From: Enterococcus larvae
GTDB lineage: Bacteria; Bacillota; Bacilli; Lactobacillales; Enterococcaceae
Assembly (NCBI RefSeq): GCF_017830045.1
Contig: NZ_JAEDXU010000003.1
Span: 1 to 64,000, forward strand
DNA: 64,000 bases
Direction of reading: 5' to 3'
Shown: positions 57,115-64,000 of the stretch, in pieces
Layout of the letters: each line of letters opens with the position of its first letter
Position numbering within the stretch: position 1 is the stretch's first letter
Notes under the pieces: model-generated
Told to the model about the DNA's origin: nothing
The model's database searches: none
Seen by the model: the letters and a program-made list of their open reading frames with translations, nothing else
Translations under genes and position numbers: made by a program

Positions 57115-57951
57115 TCATTTCTCTCCATCCATACGTACACCCTGTAAAAAGTATTTATTAAAAATCAGATATAAGACAATGATCGGAATGATCGTTATCA
57201 CACTGGCTGCCATCGTCTGATCCCAGCGAACACCACCATTTCTGCTTTGAAACGTCTGCAGCCCCAAGGTCAGTGTATATTTGCTTGGTGTTGTTAAATA
57301 TAGCATCGGTTTCATAAATTCATTCCAAAATCCCATAAATACAAAAATCGCCTGTGTTGCAATTGAAGGTTTAGCCAACGGCATCACGATTCGGAAAAAT
57401 ATTTGAAAACGGCCTAAGCCGTCAATAGAGGCAGCTTCCTCTACATCTTTAGGAAACGAAAGGAAAAATTGACGCATCATAAAAATGTTCCCTATATTGA
57501 TTGCTGCCGGCAGGATCAATGCAGAAAAACTATCCAGCATGCCTAAATTCATCAGAATCAAGTAATTTGGAATCATCAATACTTGTGTCGGAACCATCAT
57601 CAAGGCCAGAAAACCGTAATAGACTCGCTGCCGTCCAGGAAAATTCAAACGTGCTAACGCATAGCCTGCCATTGTATTCAAAAAAATATTAATAATCGTC
57701 CCAACAAGAGAAACAATCACAGAATTCAAAAACCATTGACCAAACAAAGAAGAGCGTCCTAACACGTATTGGAAGTTTTCCAATGTGAATGCCTTGGGAA
57801 TCAAGCTCATATCACCGGAAATGATTTCTGCATAGGGTTTGAACGAAGCTGCAATCGCCCAAATAAACGGATAAAATGTTAAAAGAGCGTAGAAAATCAA
57901 TATCGTATAAAGAAGCCCTTTTAATACATGACCTTTTTTAGAAACATTCAT
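57115..57951 (-). CDS. Sugar ABC transporter permease (MalG type)
   Basis: The 278-aa permease has six TM helices and the EAA coupling motif EEAASIDGLGRFQIFFRIVMPLAKP. It is the second permease of the importer. ATG 57951 follows an AGGTAGGG site; a GTG seven codons upstream overlaps it. It overlaps or abuts the upstream permease gene. Confidence 0.88.
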   Translation of the reverse strand: MNVSKKGHVLKGLLYTILIFYALLTFYPFIWAIAASFKPYAEIISGDMSLIPKAFTLENFQYVLGRSSLFGQWFLNSVIVSLVGTIINIFLNTMAGYALARLNFPGRQRVYYGFLALMMVPTQVLMIPNYLILMNLGMLDSFSALILPAAINIGNIFMMRQFFLSFPKDVEEAASIDGLGRFQIFFRIVMPLAKPSIATQAIFVFMGFWNEFMKPMLYLTTPSKYTLTLGLQTFQSRNGGVRWDQTMAASVITIIPIIVLYLIFNKYFLQGVRMDGEK

Positions 57952-57961
57952 ATTGATTTCC

Positions 57962-58867
57962 CTACCTTTCACTGTTCAGCTTCTCAGCAAAACGAGAAGC
58001 AACAAAAATAATCACCGCTAAAACAATCGCCAATGCTGCTGCATAGCCCATCGTGTTCATTTGACCAAATGCATATTGATAAATCATGAGAGAAATCGTT
58101 AAGGTCGAGTTATTGGGTCCTCCCGATCCATTAGAAAAGATATATGCTTGATCGAACATTTGGAATGTACCGATAATTCCAGTCAGCAGCACATAGGTAG
58201 TTATCGGGCGCAGATAAGGAATTGTTATGTATCTTAGCTTATCAACTGCAGTTGCCCCGTCGATCGCAGCAGCTTCATAAAGCGTTTCGGGAAGATCTAC
58301 CAATGATGCCAAGTAAATGGTCATGTAGTACGGTACTGTGGACCAGATATTCATTACCATGATCACCTTCAATGCATAGGCCGGTTCCTGTAAGAAATTG
58401 ATTGGTTCACTATACAAGCCTAAGCTCATAAAAAAATCATTGACCGGTCCGTAGATATTAAAAATGAACATGAAAATAATTGTTAATGCTGAGCTTGAAG
58501 TCAGCGTAGGTAAAAAGTAAATCATGCGAAACAGTTTCTTGCCCTTGATTCCTTTATTACTCAATATATACGCAATCACTAGAGCAAAAATCGTCTGCAA
58601 TGGAACAACTATAAAGGCAAAGGTTGCTGTATTTTTCATTGCTATAAGTGCTTTTTTATCTTGAAAAATTCGTAGATAGTTATCTATCCCTTTAAATGTA
58701 TATGTGTTAGTAAATAAATTGACATCGTTGAAAGATAGATACACAGCAAACAAAACGGCTAAAACAAAAAAGATGCTGACAACAATGATTGCAGGGGCTA
58801 AAAATATCCACGCTTGACTGATTTCCTGACGCTGCGCTTTTGTTTTTTTGCTTTTTGAAATTTCCAT
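57962..58867 (-). CDS. Sugar ABC transporter permease (MalF type)
   Basis: The 301-aa permease has six TM helices and the EAA motif YEAAAIDGATAVDKLRYITIPYLRP. It forms a heterodimer with the MalG-type protein. The two permeases take sugar from the lipoprotein encoded upstream. No ATPase gene is present; CUT1 importers in Firmicutes often share the MsmX-type ATPase encoded elsewhere. Confidence 0.9.
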   Translation of the reverse strand: MEISKSKKTKAQRQEISQAWIFLAPAIIVVSIFFVLAVLFAVYLSFNDVNLFTNTYTFKGIDNYLRIFQDKKALIAMKNTATFAFIVVPLQTIFALVIAYILSNKGIKGKKLFRMIYFLPTLTSSSALTIIFMFIFNIYGPVNDFFMSLGLYSEPINFLQEPAYALKVIMVMNIWSTVPYYMTIYLASLVDLPETLYEAAAIDGATAVDKLRYITIPYLRPITTYVLLTGIIGTFQMFDQAYIFSNGSGGPNNSTLTISLMIYQYAFGQMNTMGYAAALAIVLAVIIFVASRFAEKLNSER

Positions 58868-58907
58868 AAGGCAAACTCCTTCTTTTTATCCACCCAAGCT
58901 GAAGTGG

Positions 58908-59010
58908 GGTTATGACATAAGTAGATTGCATGTCTACCAGTATTCCATCTAAACGTTGAAGTGCTTAGATGGAATACGAGTTCTCGAAGCTGGCTGCTTT
59001 TGTCATAACC
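58908..59010 (-). other. Large intercistronic RNA structure between binding protein and permease genes
   Basis: An outer 10-bp stem GGTTATGACA (58908-58917) / TGTCATAACC (59001-59010) encloses a perfect 13-bp hairpin GTATTCCATCTAA / TTAGATGGAATAC (58940-58952 and 58965-58977) and a small GTAGA/TCTAC hairpin. There is no U tract, so it is not a simple terminator. It likely protects the abundant binding-protein mRNA or limits permease expression. Confidence 0.7.
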
Positions 59011-59046
59011 TTTCTTCAGAGTGAATGACTATTCCCAATTTATTTA

Positions 59047-60318
59047 TCAATTAGCCTGTATATCCGCATTTGCCTGTTCATCTGCTTGTTTCATCGCTTC
59101 AGAAAATGTTTCACTACCATCCAATGCTTTTGGCAAAAAGTTTTGATATGCTTTATCCACAGTATCCAAGGTTACTCCATCCTGCCAGATCGTTGCATAG
59201 TCCCATGCATCTAAATGAACTTTCAAATCTTCATTTTCTGTTATTTTTGCTTCTTCAGCAGCATCTTCACGACTTGGGAGCGTACCAGTTCCCACAGACC
59301 ATGCTGTCATATTTTCTTTATTCGTCGCAAATTGAATCCATTTATCCGCTAAATCAGATTGTTTCGTTCCTACATATTTCCCCCAGCCTACAGAAAACAT
59401 CATTGATCCTTCTGTTCCCTTATACGTAGGCATTTTTCTAACTGTGAATGGAATAGAAGGGAATTCTGTTTTCAATGTCTCATATACCCAGTTCCCTTCA
59501 TCCATAATTGCAATTTTTCCGGAGCCAAAGGCTTCTCCGTTCCAGCCTGTTCCGATATCTTTTGGTGTTACAACTGCTTTTGTATCTGTTAAATCCTTCA
59601 AAATAGACAGATTATCGACAACTTTATCACTTGCTAAATTTGCTGTTCCATCTTCATTGATTGGTTTCCCACCATCACGAATCGCTAAGTGATAGTTTCT
59701 CGACATTTCCAAGTTATAGCTCATAGCAAAGACTTTTCCTTTACCATATACTTTATCGATTTTCTCTTGAAATTGCGGCAGCCAATCCACATATTCTTCA
59801 TACGAAGTCGGTATCTCTTCAATAGATACTTCTGTTTTCTCAAAAACTTCTGTATTCAAATACAGTGACAGAGTGGACATATCCTTGGGAACAGCATAGA
59901 GTTTACCATCTGTTGTGAAGCCATCTGTCAAGGTACTATAAAACTTGTCGATTTCAAACTTGTCAGAATCCAACTCTGCCAATACACCATTTTGAGAGAA
60001 CCATGGATACATTGAAATATCTACATAAAACGCATCCGGTGCTGTTTTCCCTGCCATATCAGCTTGAATTTGTGTGTTGTAATCTGTATAGACCTTCTTC
60101 TCCACCTTAGCCCCAACCTCTGCTTCAAAATCCTTGATGATTTGATCCAGAGCTTTTTCTTCCGATTCATTTCCTCCCCAAACACCAAGCGTCAAAGTAT
60201 CGCCTGTAAAGTCTGTTTTATCACCATCAGAGCTATCAGAGCTTCCTCCGCATGCTGTTAATAAAGACACCGTGCCCAACGCTACACCGACATTCAAAAA
60301 TTTTTTCCACATTTTCAT
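59047..60318 (-). CDS. Extracellular sugar-binding lipoprotein
   Basis: The 423-aa protein has a lipobox-type signal peptide (VSLLTACGGSS, lipidated Cys23) and the bacterial extracellular solute-binding family 1 pattern (TLGVWGGNESEEKALDQI, GWNGEAFGSGKIAIMDEGNW). It captures an oligosaccharide or disaccharide for the MalF/G-type permeases. AGGGGGAACAAAC precedes the ATG. It follows the phosphorylase gene by 11 nt. Confidence 0.92.
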   Translation of the reverse strand: MKMWKKFLNVGVALGTVSLLTACGGSSDSSDGDKTDFTGDTLTLGVWGGNESEEKALDQIIKDFEAEVGAKVEKKVYTDYNTQIQADMAGKTAPDAFYVDISMYPWFSQNGVLAELDSDKFEIDKFYSTLTDGFTTDGKLYAVPKDMSTLSLYLNTEVFEKTEVSIEEIPTSYEEYVDWLPQFQEKIDKVYGKGKVFAMSYNLEMSRNYHLAIRDGGKPINEDGTANLASDKVVDNLSILKDLTDTKAVVTPKDIGTGWNGEAFGSGKIAIMDEGNWVYETLKTEFPSIPFTVRKMPTYKGTEGSMMFSVGWGKYVGTKQSDLADKWIQFATNKENMTAWSVGTGTLPSREDAAEEAKITENEDLKVHLDAWDYATIWQDGVTLDTVDKAYQNFLPKALDGSETFSEAMKQADEQANADIQAN

Positions 60319-60329
60319 GTTTGTTCCCC

Positions 60330-62657
60330 CTATAAATTAATAATTAATTCATTACTGACAGAATGCAACGTTCCAAATGCTTCTACTTCGACGTCCTTTG
60401 TTCCTTGGTTCACAATTATCATCTGCTCCTTGGTTACGGTCACATCCAATGGATTTCCCTGCCAGATGATTCCAAAAGCCAAGCGATGCCACGCTTCCGG
60501 CAAATGCGGTTCGATTCTCAGTTTGCCATTCAGACAGCGAACCCCTCCATAGCCGAATACAGTCATTTGCCATATACCGCCAAGCGATGCCGCATGAATC
60601 CCTTCATTCGAGGAAGCCATGTTTTCCCCCATATCGATATTCATCGCCTGATTGAATAAGTCATAAGAAAGATCCAGCTTCCCTAAATCAGCTGCCAGAA
60701 TAGCATGTGTGGATAGTGATAATGAAGAATCATGTAACGTTTTAGGCTCATAGTAGTTCCAATTGATCAATTTCTCTTTTTTAGGAAATAAATCTTCAAA
60801 CAGGAACAGCAGTAATAAAACGTCAGCCTGCTTTGTTACCTGCATGTCATTGACTTGCTCCAAATTATAGTCGTGGAATAAAGTACCAACATGAGAACTA
60901 TTCTTATATGTTGTTAAGTCAAGGATATCCTTCGACAAATACGTATCATCCTGAGGAATCACACCCTCTTTGTTCGGTTGAGGAAGATACAGCTTGTTGA
61001 TTTTCTCCTGCCATTCTTCATATACTCGATCAAGCTCAAGCTTTTCATTCAATTTTTCAAAAATGACTGTTTCTTCCGTTTTCAAGGTTTGATACAGTTT
61101 CATTGCTAAAGAGATATTCCAGTGGGCGGTATAATTAGTAAATGCATTATTGTCTATCTGTTCTTTGTATTCATCAGGACCAACAACATGGAGAATCTCA
61201 TAACGCTGACGATCTTCCTGCCATTCCAGACGACTGGCCCAGAATTTCGCTGTATCAAGAATGACTTCATATCCCTTTTCACGAGCAAATTGCTGATTGT
61301 TGGTAACATCAATAAATTGCTTGATGCCAAATGTGACATCGCTTGTAATATGCTGCTCGATAAACCCAGACCAAATTTTTGTGGGCTTTCCAGTGATAAT
61401 ATCCGCTGCCCCCCAAACTGGTGTCGTTTCGCCATCATCCGGCCACGCCGCTTCCCACGGGAACTGAGCTCCTTCAAAACCATTAGACAAGGCCTTCTTA
61501 TGCGCACCCTCCAAGCCTAGATAGCGGTAAGTGACTAAGCTTTCAGCAATTTTTGGATGAGTGAAGGTAAAATACGGCAACATGAAAATCTCTGTATCCC
61601 AGAAAGTATGCCCTTTATATCCTTCTCCCGACAGGCCCTTCGCACCAATATTCATCCGTTCATCATGCGCTGGCGTCATCACATGTAAATGATATTTTGC
61701 AAAATTGATTGCCAGTTGATCTTTAAAATTATTTGACGCAATGGTGATTGGCAACACAGACCAAACCTGTTTTTCCCAAGCTTTAGCAGAAGATGCAAGC
61801 AATACTTGATACCCTTTTTCACGCGCACTCTTTAATCCTTCCAACGCAAGGTCTTTGACTTCATTCAATGTTTGTCCAGCAGTTTCCTTATCCATACTAG
61901 TATGGATAGAAGATATTTTTTCAATAGTCACAGCCTCATTTTTTTCCAATGAAAGCCAGTAACGGTTGTATATCTTTCTACGCCCCATTTCAATACGTTT
62001 CTTTGTTTCTTCGTAGATATCCTGCTTTTTGACTAGTTGATGGACCGTCGACAATACAAAGAAAATATTTGAAGTACCGGTATACGGCATCATCTGCATG
62101 TACTTTCCTTCTGCTAATGCCTTGTCCCCTTCAGTAAAATGCTGTGAGCCATTATTCGTTACTTGTCCATCGATACCTGAATTGATTTCCAAATCTAACC
62201 CATTACTCAGATTTTTTATCTCAACAGACTGTCCAAGTAGATGTTTTTCAGAAAAAGAGACAAATCGTTTAAACGTAAATGCAGCCTTCACTTCTTTGTA
62301 TTCCCATACAAAGGAACGAATCAGTTCCCCGGTCTTTAAGTTAAGTGTTCGCTGGTATCCTTGAACCTCTCCATTGGTTAAATCCAAGCGCTTATTGTTT
62401 AATCGGATATCCATCCCAATCAAGTCTGGAACATTAGGTAGTTCCGTTACTTCGTTGTCGTCAAATTTATTGAATGTACCTGCAACAAAAGTATCTCTTT
62501 TTTCTCCAATGTAGGATTCTTCTGTCGCAGAGCGAATACCCATATAGCCATTTCCAAGGCACATGACTGTCTCGGCTTTTCCTAACCAATCCGTCTGAAA
62601 CTCGTTCTCTCCAATCAACCATGGATTCGACTCAAAATAGTTCATTCCAGTTCTCAT
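60330..62657 (-). CDS. GH65 family disaccharide phosphorylase
   Basis: The 775-aa enzyme belongs to glycoside hydrolase family 65 (maltose, trehalose, kojibiose and nigerose phosphorylases). It has an N-terminal beta-sandwich, a linker, an (alpha/alpha)6 catalytic barrel with the HTFWDTEIF motif (350-358) and general acid Glu496 in GPDEYKEQIDNNAF. A small C-terminal beta domain follows. It splits an alpha-glucosyl disaccharide with phosphate to beta-glucose-1-phosphate and glucose. The divergent beta-phosphoglucomutase gene then makes glucose-6-phosphate. Which disaccharide is used cannot be decided by eye. AGGAGG lies 11 nt before the ATG and an operator overlaps the leader. Confidence 0.9.
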   Translation of the reverse strand: MRTGMNYFESNPWLIGENEFQTDWLGKAETVMCLGNGYMGIRSATEESYIGEKRDTFVAGTFNKFDDNEVTELPNVPDLIGMDIRLNNKRLDLTNGEVQGYQRTLNLKTGELIRSFVWEYKEVKAAFTFKRFVSFSEKHLLGQSVEIKNLSNGLDLEINSGIDGQVTNNGSQHFTEGDKALAEGKYMQMMPYTGTSNIFFVLSTVHQLVKKQDIYEETKKRIEMGRRKIYNRYWLSLEKNEAVTIEKISSIHTSMDKETAGQTLNEVKDLALEGLKSAREKGYQVLLASSAKAWEKQVWSVLPITIASNNFKDQLAINFAKYHLHVMTPAHDERMNIGAKGLSGEGYKGHTFWDTEIFMLPYFTFTHPKIAESLVTYRYLGLEGAHKKALSNGFEGAQFPWEAAWPDDGETTPVWGAADIITGKPTKIWSGFIEQHITSDVTFGIKQFIDVTNNQQFAREKGYEVILDTAKFWASRLEWQEDRQRYEILHVVGPDEYKEQIDNNAFTNYTAHWNISLAMKLYQTLKTEETVIFEKLNEKLELDRVYEEWQEKINKLYLPQPNKEGVIPQDDTYLSKDILDLTTYKNSSHVGTLFHDYNLEQVNDMQVTKQADVLLLLFLFEDLFPKKEKLINWNYYEPKTLHDSSLSLSTHAILAADLGKLDLSYDLFNQAMNIDMGENMASSNEGIHAASLGGIWQMTVFGYGGVRCLNGKLRIEPHLPEAWHRLAFGIIWQGNPLDVTVTKEQMIIVNQGTKDVEVEAFGTLHSVSNELIINL

Positions 62658-62672
62658 TTATACTATTTCCTC

Positions 62673-62690
62673 CTAGAAAACGTTTTAGAT
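62673..62690 (-). promoter_or_regulatory. LacI-type operator before the GH65 gene
   Basis: AAAACGTTTT (62677-62686), flanked as ATCT-AAAACGTTTT-CTAG on the minus strand, is the palindrome core shared with the site before the beta-phosphoglucomutase gene. It lies directly upstream of the Shine-Dalgarno of the GH65 gene. Confidence 0.65.
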
Positions 62691-62704
62691 TTTTACCAAA
62701 AAAA

Positions 62705-63004
62705 TTATTCATAAAAGTACGTATTGGATCGAAATGCCGTCAGTAGTGCACCTAGTAAGTAAATACCTATCACAAGAACAAACGGCAACTGCCAAATAAT
62801 CAGACCTAAAAACAATTGAATGATGCCATACACCAGATATGCTCTGATCAAGCTGCGTGTGCCGTATTGATCTCTAAAATACCAAGCCAATAACCAGCTG
62901 ACTGCTACTGTTAACAGAAACAGTAAAAGTAATGCACCACTGTCAATTTTGCTTAACGCATTTTCTGCAAGAACTTCATCGAGAGACTCGGTGCCCATAT
63001 TCAT
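62705..63004 (-). CDS. Small membrane protein of the disaccharide locus
   Basis: The 99-aa protein has a short acidic N-terminus and three TM helices (about 24-42, 52-70, 72-90). It overlaps the end of the RDD gene by 29 nt, so the two are coupled. No family is recognised. Functions such as lipid-associated or osmotic roles are possible but unsupported. Confidence 0.65.
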   Translation of the reverse strand: MNMGTESLDEVLAENALSKIDSGALLLLFLLTVAVSWLLAWYFRDQYGTRSLIRAYLVYGIIQLFLGLIIWQLPFVLVIGIYLLGALLTAFRSNTYFYE

Positions 63005-63410
63005 CCACTCTTTCTATTTCTTTTCGTTCCCTATCCAACAACACTTTGCTTCTACCTATTCGGTCATGCAGTGACTGCTTTGTACTTCCCAACATCAACA
63101 GGCTAATGCATACAAACACAACCCCGACATTCGGCAAAAAATAGAGCATTTTCCCCATTTCTCTTGCTCCAAGGTTCAACAACCCGTTTTCTTCTGTATA
63201 GACAGACAATCCAGCAAAGTATTTCCCTATCGTCTTTCCGCCGAAAGATGTGATGGATACAGCATTATATACAACAAACAACAGCTGAGGTAATAACTGG
63301 TACAAGATATTGCCTATCTCCATCACACTTAACAGCATGTATGCAGGTAATAAAACAACCATGCCATCAATTAATCCAGCTAATGACCTTAAGAACAGTT
63401 TTCCCTTTAT
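62976..63410 (-). CDS. RDD-family membrane protein with non-ATG start
   Basis: The product is a small RDD-type membrane protein with about three TM helices. The first in-frame ATG (63362) gives 128 aa but cuts off the conserved motif. Sixteen further codons upstream read KGKLFLRSLAGLIDG, which contains the Arg and Asp of the RDD signature. The only start that would fit an AAGGGAG site is ATA at 63408-63410 (9 nt spacing), or ATT at 63414-63416 (3 nt). An ATG-to-ATA change or use of a rare start codon seems likely. Its role in the disaccharide locus is unknown. Confidence 0.6.
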   Translation of the reverse strand: MKGKLFLRSLAGLIDGMVVLLPAYMLLSVMEIGNILYQLLPQLLFVVYNAVSITSFGGKTIGKYFAGLSVYTEENGLLNLGAREMGKMLYFLPNVGVVFVCISLLMLGSTKQSLHDRIGRSKVLLDRERKEIERVDEYGHRVSR

Positions 63411-63488
63411 GACAATCCGCTCCCTTCAAGTTGCAACTTAACGAAAACCTTTTCGGTACAATCAGATAATAACAGACTGTTTTTCATT

Positions 63489-63504
63489 TTTCAAGCGTTT
63501 TCAA
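63489..63504. promoter_or_regulatory. cre-like or LacI-like site upstream of the beta-PGM promoter
   Basis: TTTCAAGCGTTTTCAA resembles both a CcpA cre (reverse complement TTGAAAACGCTTGA) and a mutated form of the AAAACGTTTT operator. It lies about 66 bp upstream of the operator at 63556-63569, on the shared divergent promoter. Confidence 0.5.
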
Positions 63505-63511
63505 ACAAAGT

Positions 63512-63540
63512 TTGCATTATTTTTTTAAATGTTCTATAAT
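63512..63540 (+). promoter_or_regulatory. Promoter of the beta-phosphoglucomutase gene
   Basis: TTGCAT is followed by 17 nt and TATAAT. The operator CTAAAACGTTTTAG (63556-63569) lies 15 nt downstream of the -10, in a place where a bound repressor would block elongation. Confidence 0.75.
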
Positions 63541-63555
63541 TTGAAACAGGATTTT

Positions 63556-63569
63556 CTAAAACGTTTTAG
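63556..63569 (+). promoter_or_regulatory. Perfect LacI-type operator before the beta-PGM gene
   Basis: CTAAAACGTTTTAG is a perfect 14-bp palindrome overlapping the transcript start region and ending at the AGGAGG site. Its core matches the site before the GH65 gene at 62677-62686. Confidence 0.72.
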
Positions 63570-63579
63570 GAGGAGAAAT

Positions 63580-64000
63580 ATGTTTAAAGCTGTCGTGTTT
63601 GATTTAGATGGTGTCATTACTGATACTGCTGCGTTTCACTTTATCGCTTGGAGAAAATTGGGAAGGAGCTTAGGTATTGAAGTCACAGAGACATTCAATG
63701 AAGAATTAAAGGGCATTGATAGAATGGCTTCTTTAAACAAGATTTTAGCACTTGGTTCTATGGAAAATCGATTTTCTAAAGAAGAGAAAGAGGTATTGGC
63801 ACAAGAAAAAAATGATTTTTATGTCACATTGATCAATGAAATTTCTCCTGCCGATATTTTACCGGGTATTGAACAACTGCTTCACGATTTAGATGCTCAG
63901 CATATCAAAGTAGGCTTGGCTTCAGCTAGTAAAAATGCGCCGAAAATTTTACGTCTATTAGGATTAGCTCACAGCTTCTCAACTATCGTTGATCCTGCCG
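63580..64000 (+). CDS. pgmB: Beta-phosphoglucomutase (partial, cut by window end)
   Basis: The first 140 codons are present. The HAD nucleophile site FDLDGVITDTA (D8 nucleophile, D10 acid/base) and a cap domain of the right size match beta-PGM, and the motif LASASKNAP follows. It converts beta-glucose-1-phosphate from the GH65 phosphorylase to glucose-6-phosphate. AGGAGG stands 7 nt before ATG 63580. The gene is divergent from the phosphorylase cluster and shares operators with it. Confidence 0.9.
   Translation, partial: MFKAVVFDLDGVITDTAAFHFIAWRKLGRSLGIEVTETFNEELKGIDRMASLNKILALGSMENRFSKEEKEVLAQEKNDFYVTLINEISPADILPGIEQLLHDLDAQHIKVGLASASKNAPKILRLLGLAHSFSTIVDPA

Noticed and set aside
58908-59010. 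Rho-independent terminator after the sugar-binding protein gene
   Set aside because: The stem has no U tract and the permease genes need transcription through it.

Overview
The window looks like a chromosomal segment of an Enterococcus close to, but not identical with, E. faecalis. The evidence is a partial 16S rRNA 5' end with an Enterococcus-type V1 region, the low-GC base composition, and protein sequences (L-lactate dehydrogenase, LysS, FtsH, Hsp33) that read like enterococcal proteins. Species-level assignment is inference. Almost every gene up to about 44.7 kb, and the rRNA, lies on the minus strand. If rRNA follows replication as usual, the origin lies beyond the right end.

Layout. 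(1) 1-17.5 kb is conserved Firmicutes housekeeping sequence. Reading down the minus strand it runs pth, mfd, a MurJ/SpoVB-type flippase, rqcP, divIC, an S1-domain protein, tilS, hpt, ftsH, hslO, dusB, lysS, then an rRNA operon with three tandem promoters. This matches the Bacillus pth-to-ftsH order without the sporulation genes. A divergent ldh sits at its head. (2) 17.5-20.4 kb carries a GyrI-like protein, a NiaR-type niacin repressor, an unusual maltose-acetyltransferase/chorismate-mutase fusion and a sirtuin. (3) 21.2-27.1 kb is a six-gene galactitol-type PTS operon (PRD regulator, EIIA, EIIB, EIIC, PfkB kinase, class II aldolase) of unknown substrate. (4) 27.5-30.7 kb has a divergent pair of regulators (winged-helix with a degenerate receiver; Mga-like) and a small membrane protein. 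(5) 30.8-38.3 kb is a two-component/ABC operon: response regulator, kinase, permease, degenerate ATPase, permease, normal ATPase, and a PASTA protein without a kinase domain. A perfect 11-bp tandem repeat sits in its internal promoter. (6) 38.5-41.6 kb holds a GT2-GtrA fusion and a large polytopic membrane protein, a possible glycosylation unit. (7) 41.9-44.7 kb is an M20 amidohydrolase with a pair of membrane proteins.

(8) On the plus strand, 45.1-47.0 kb encodes a P1B-4-type metal ATPase behind a consensus promoter with two ArsR-like operators. Next, 47.2-50.3 kb encodes mtnK, mtnA and a class II aldolase, which together look like a DHAP-shunt salvage pathway for methylthioadenosine and 5'-deoxyadenosine by-products. 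(9) 50.3-53.2 kb is a two-component system followed by a secreted Cys/His-repeat protein of unknown function. (10) 53.5-55.4 kb is a small accessory patch (ClbS/DfsB-like protein, an unknown, an SMI1/KNR4 immunity-like protein). (11) 55.7-64 kb is a disaccharide locus: LacI regulator, sugar ABC importer without its ATPase, GH65 phosphorylase, two small membrane proteins and a divergent beta-phosphoglucomutase cut by the window end. Shared AAAACGTTTT palindromes probably tie this locus together.

The best candidates for under-described biology are the pseudo-ATPase/PASTA ABC system, the Cys/His-repeat secreted protein with its two-component system, the acetyltransferase-chorismate mutase fusion, the GT2-GtrA unit, and several regulatory RNA or DNA structures.
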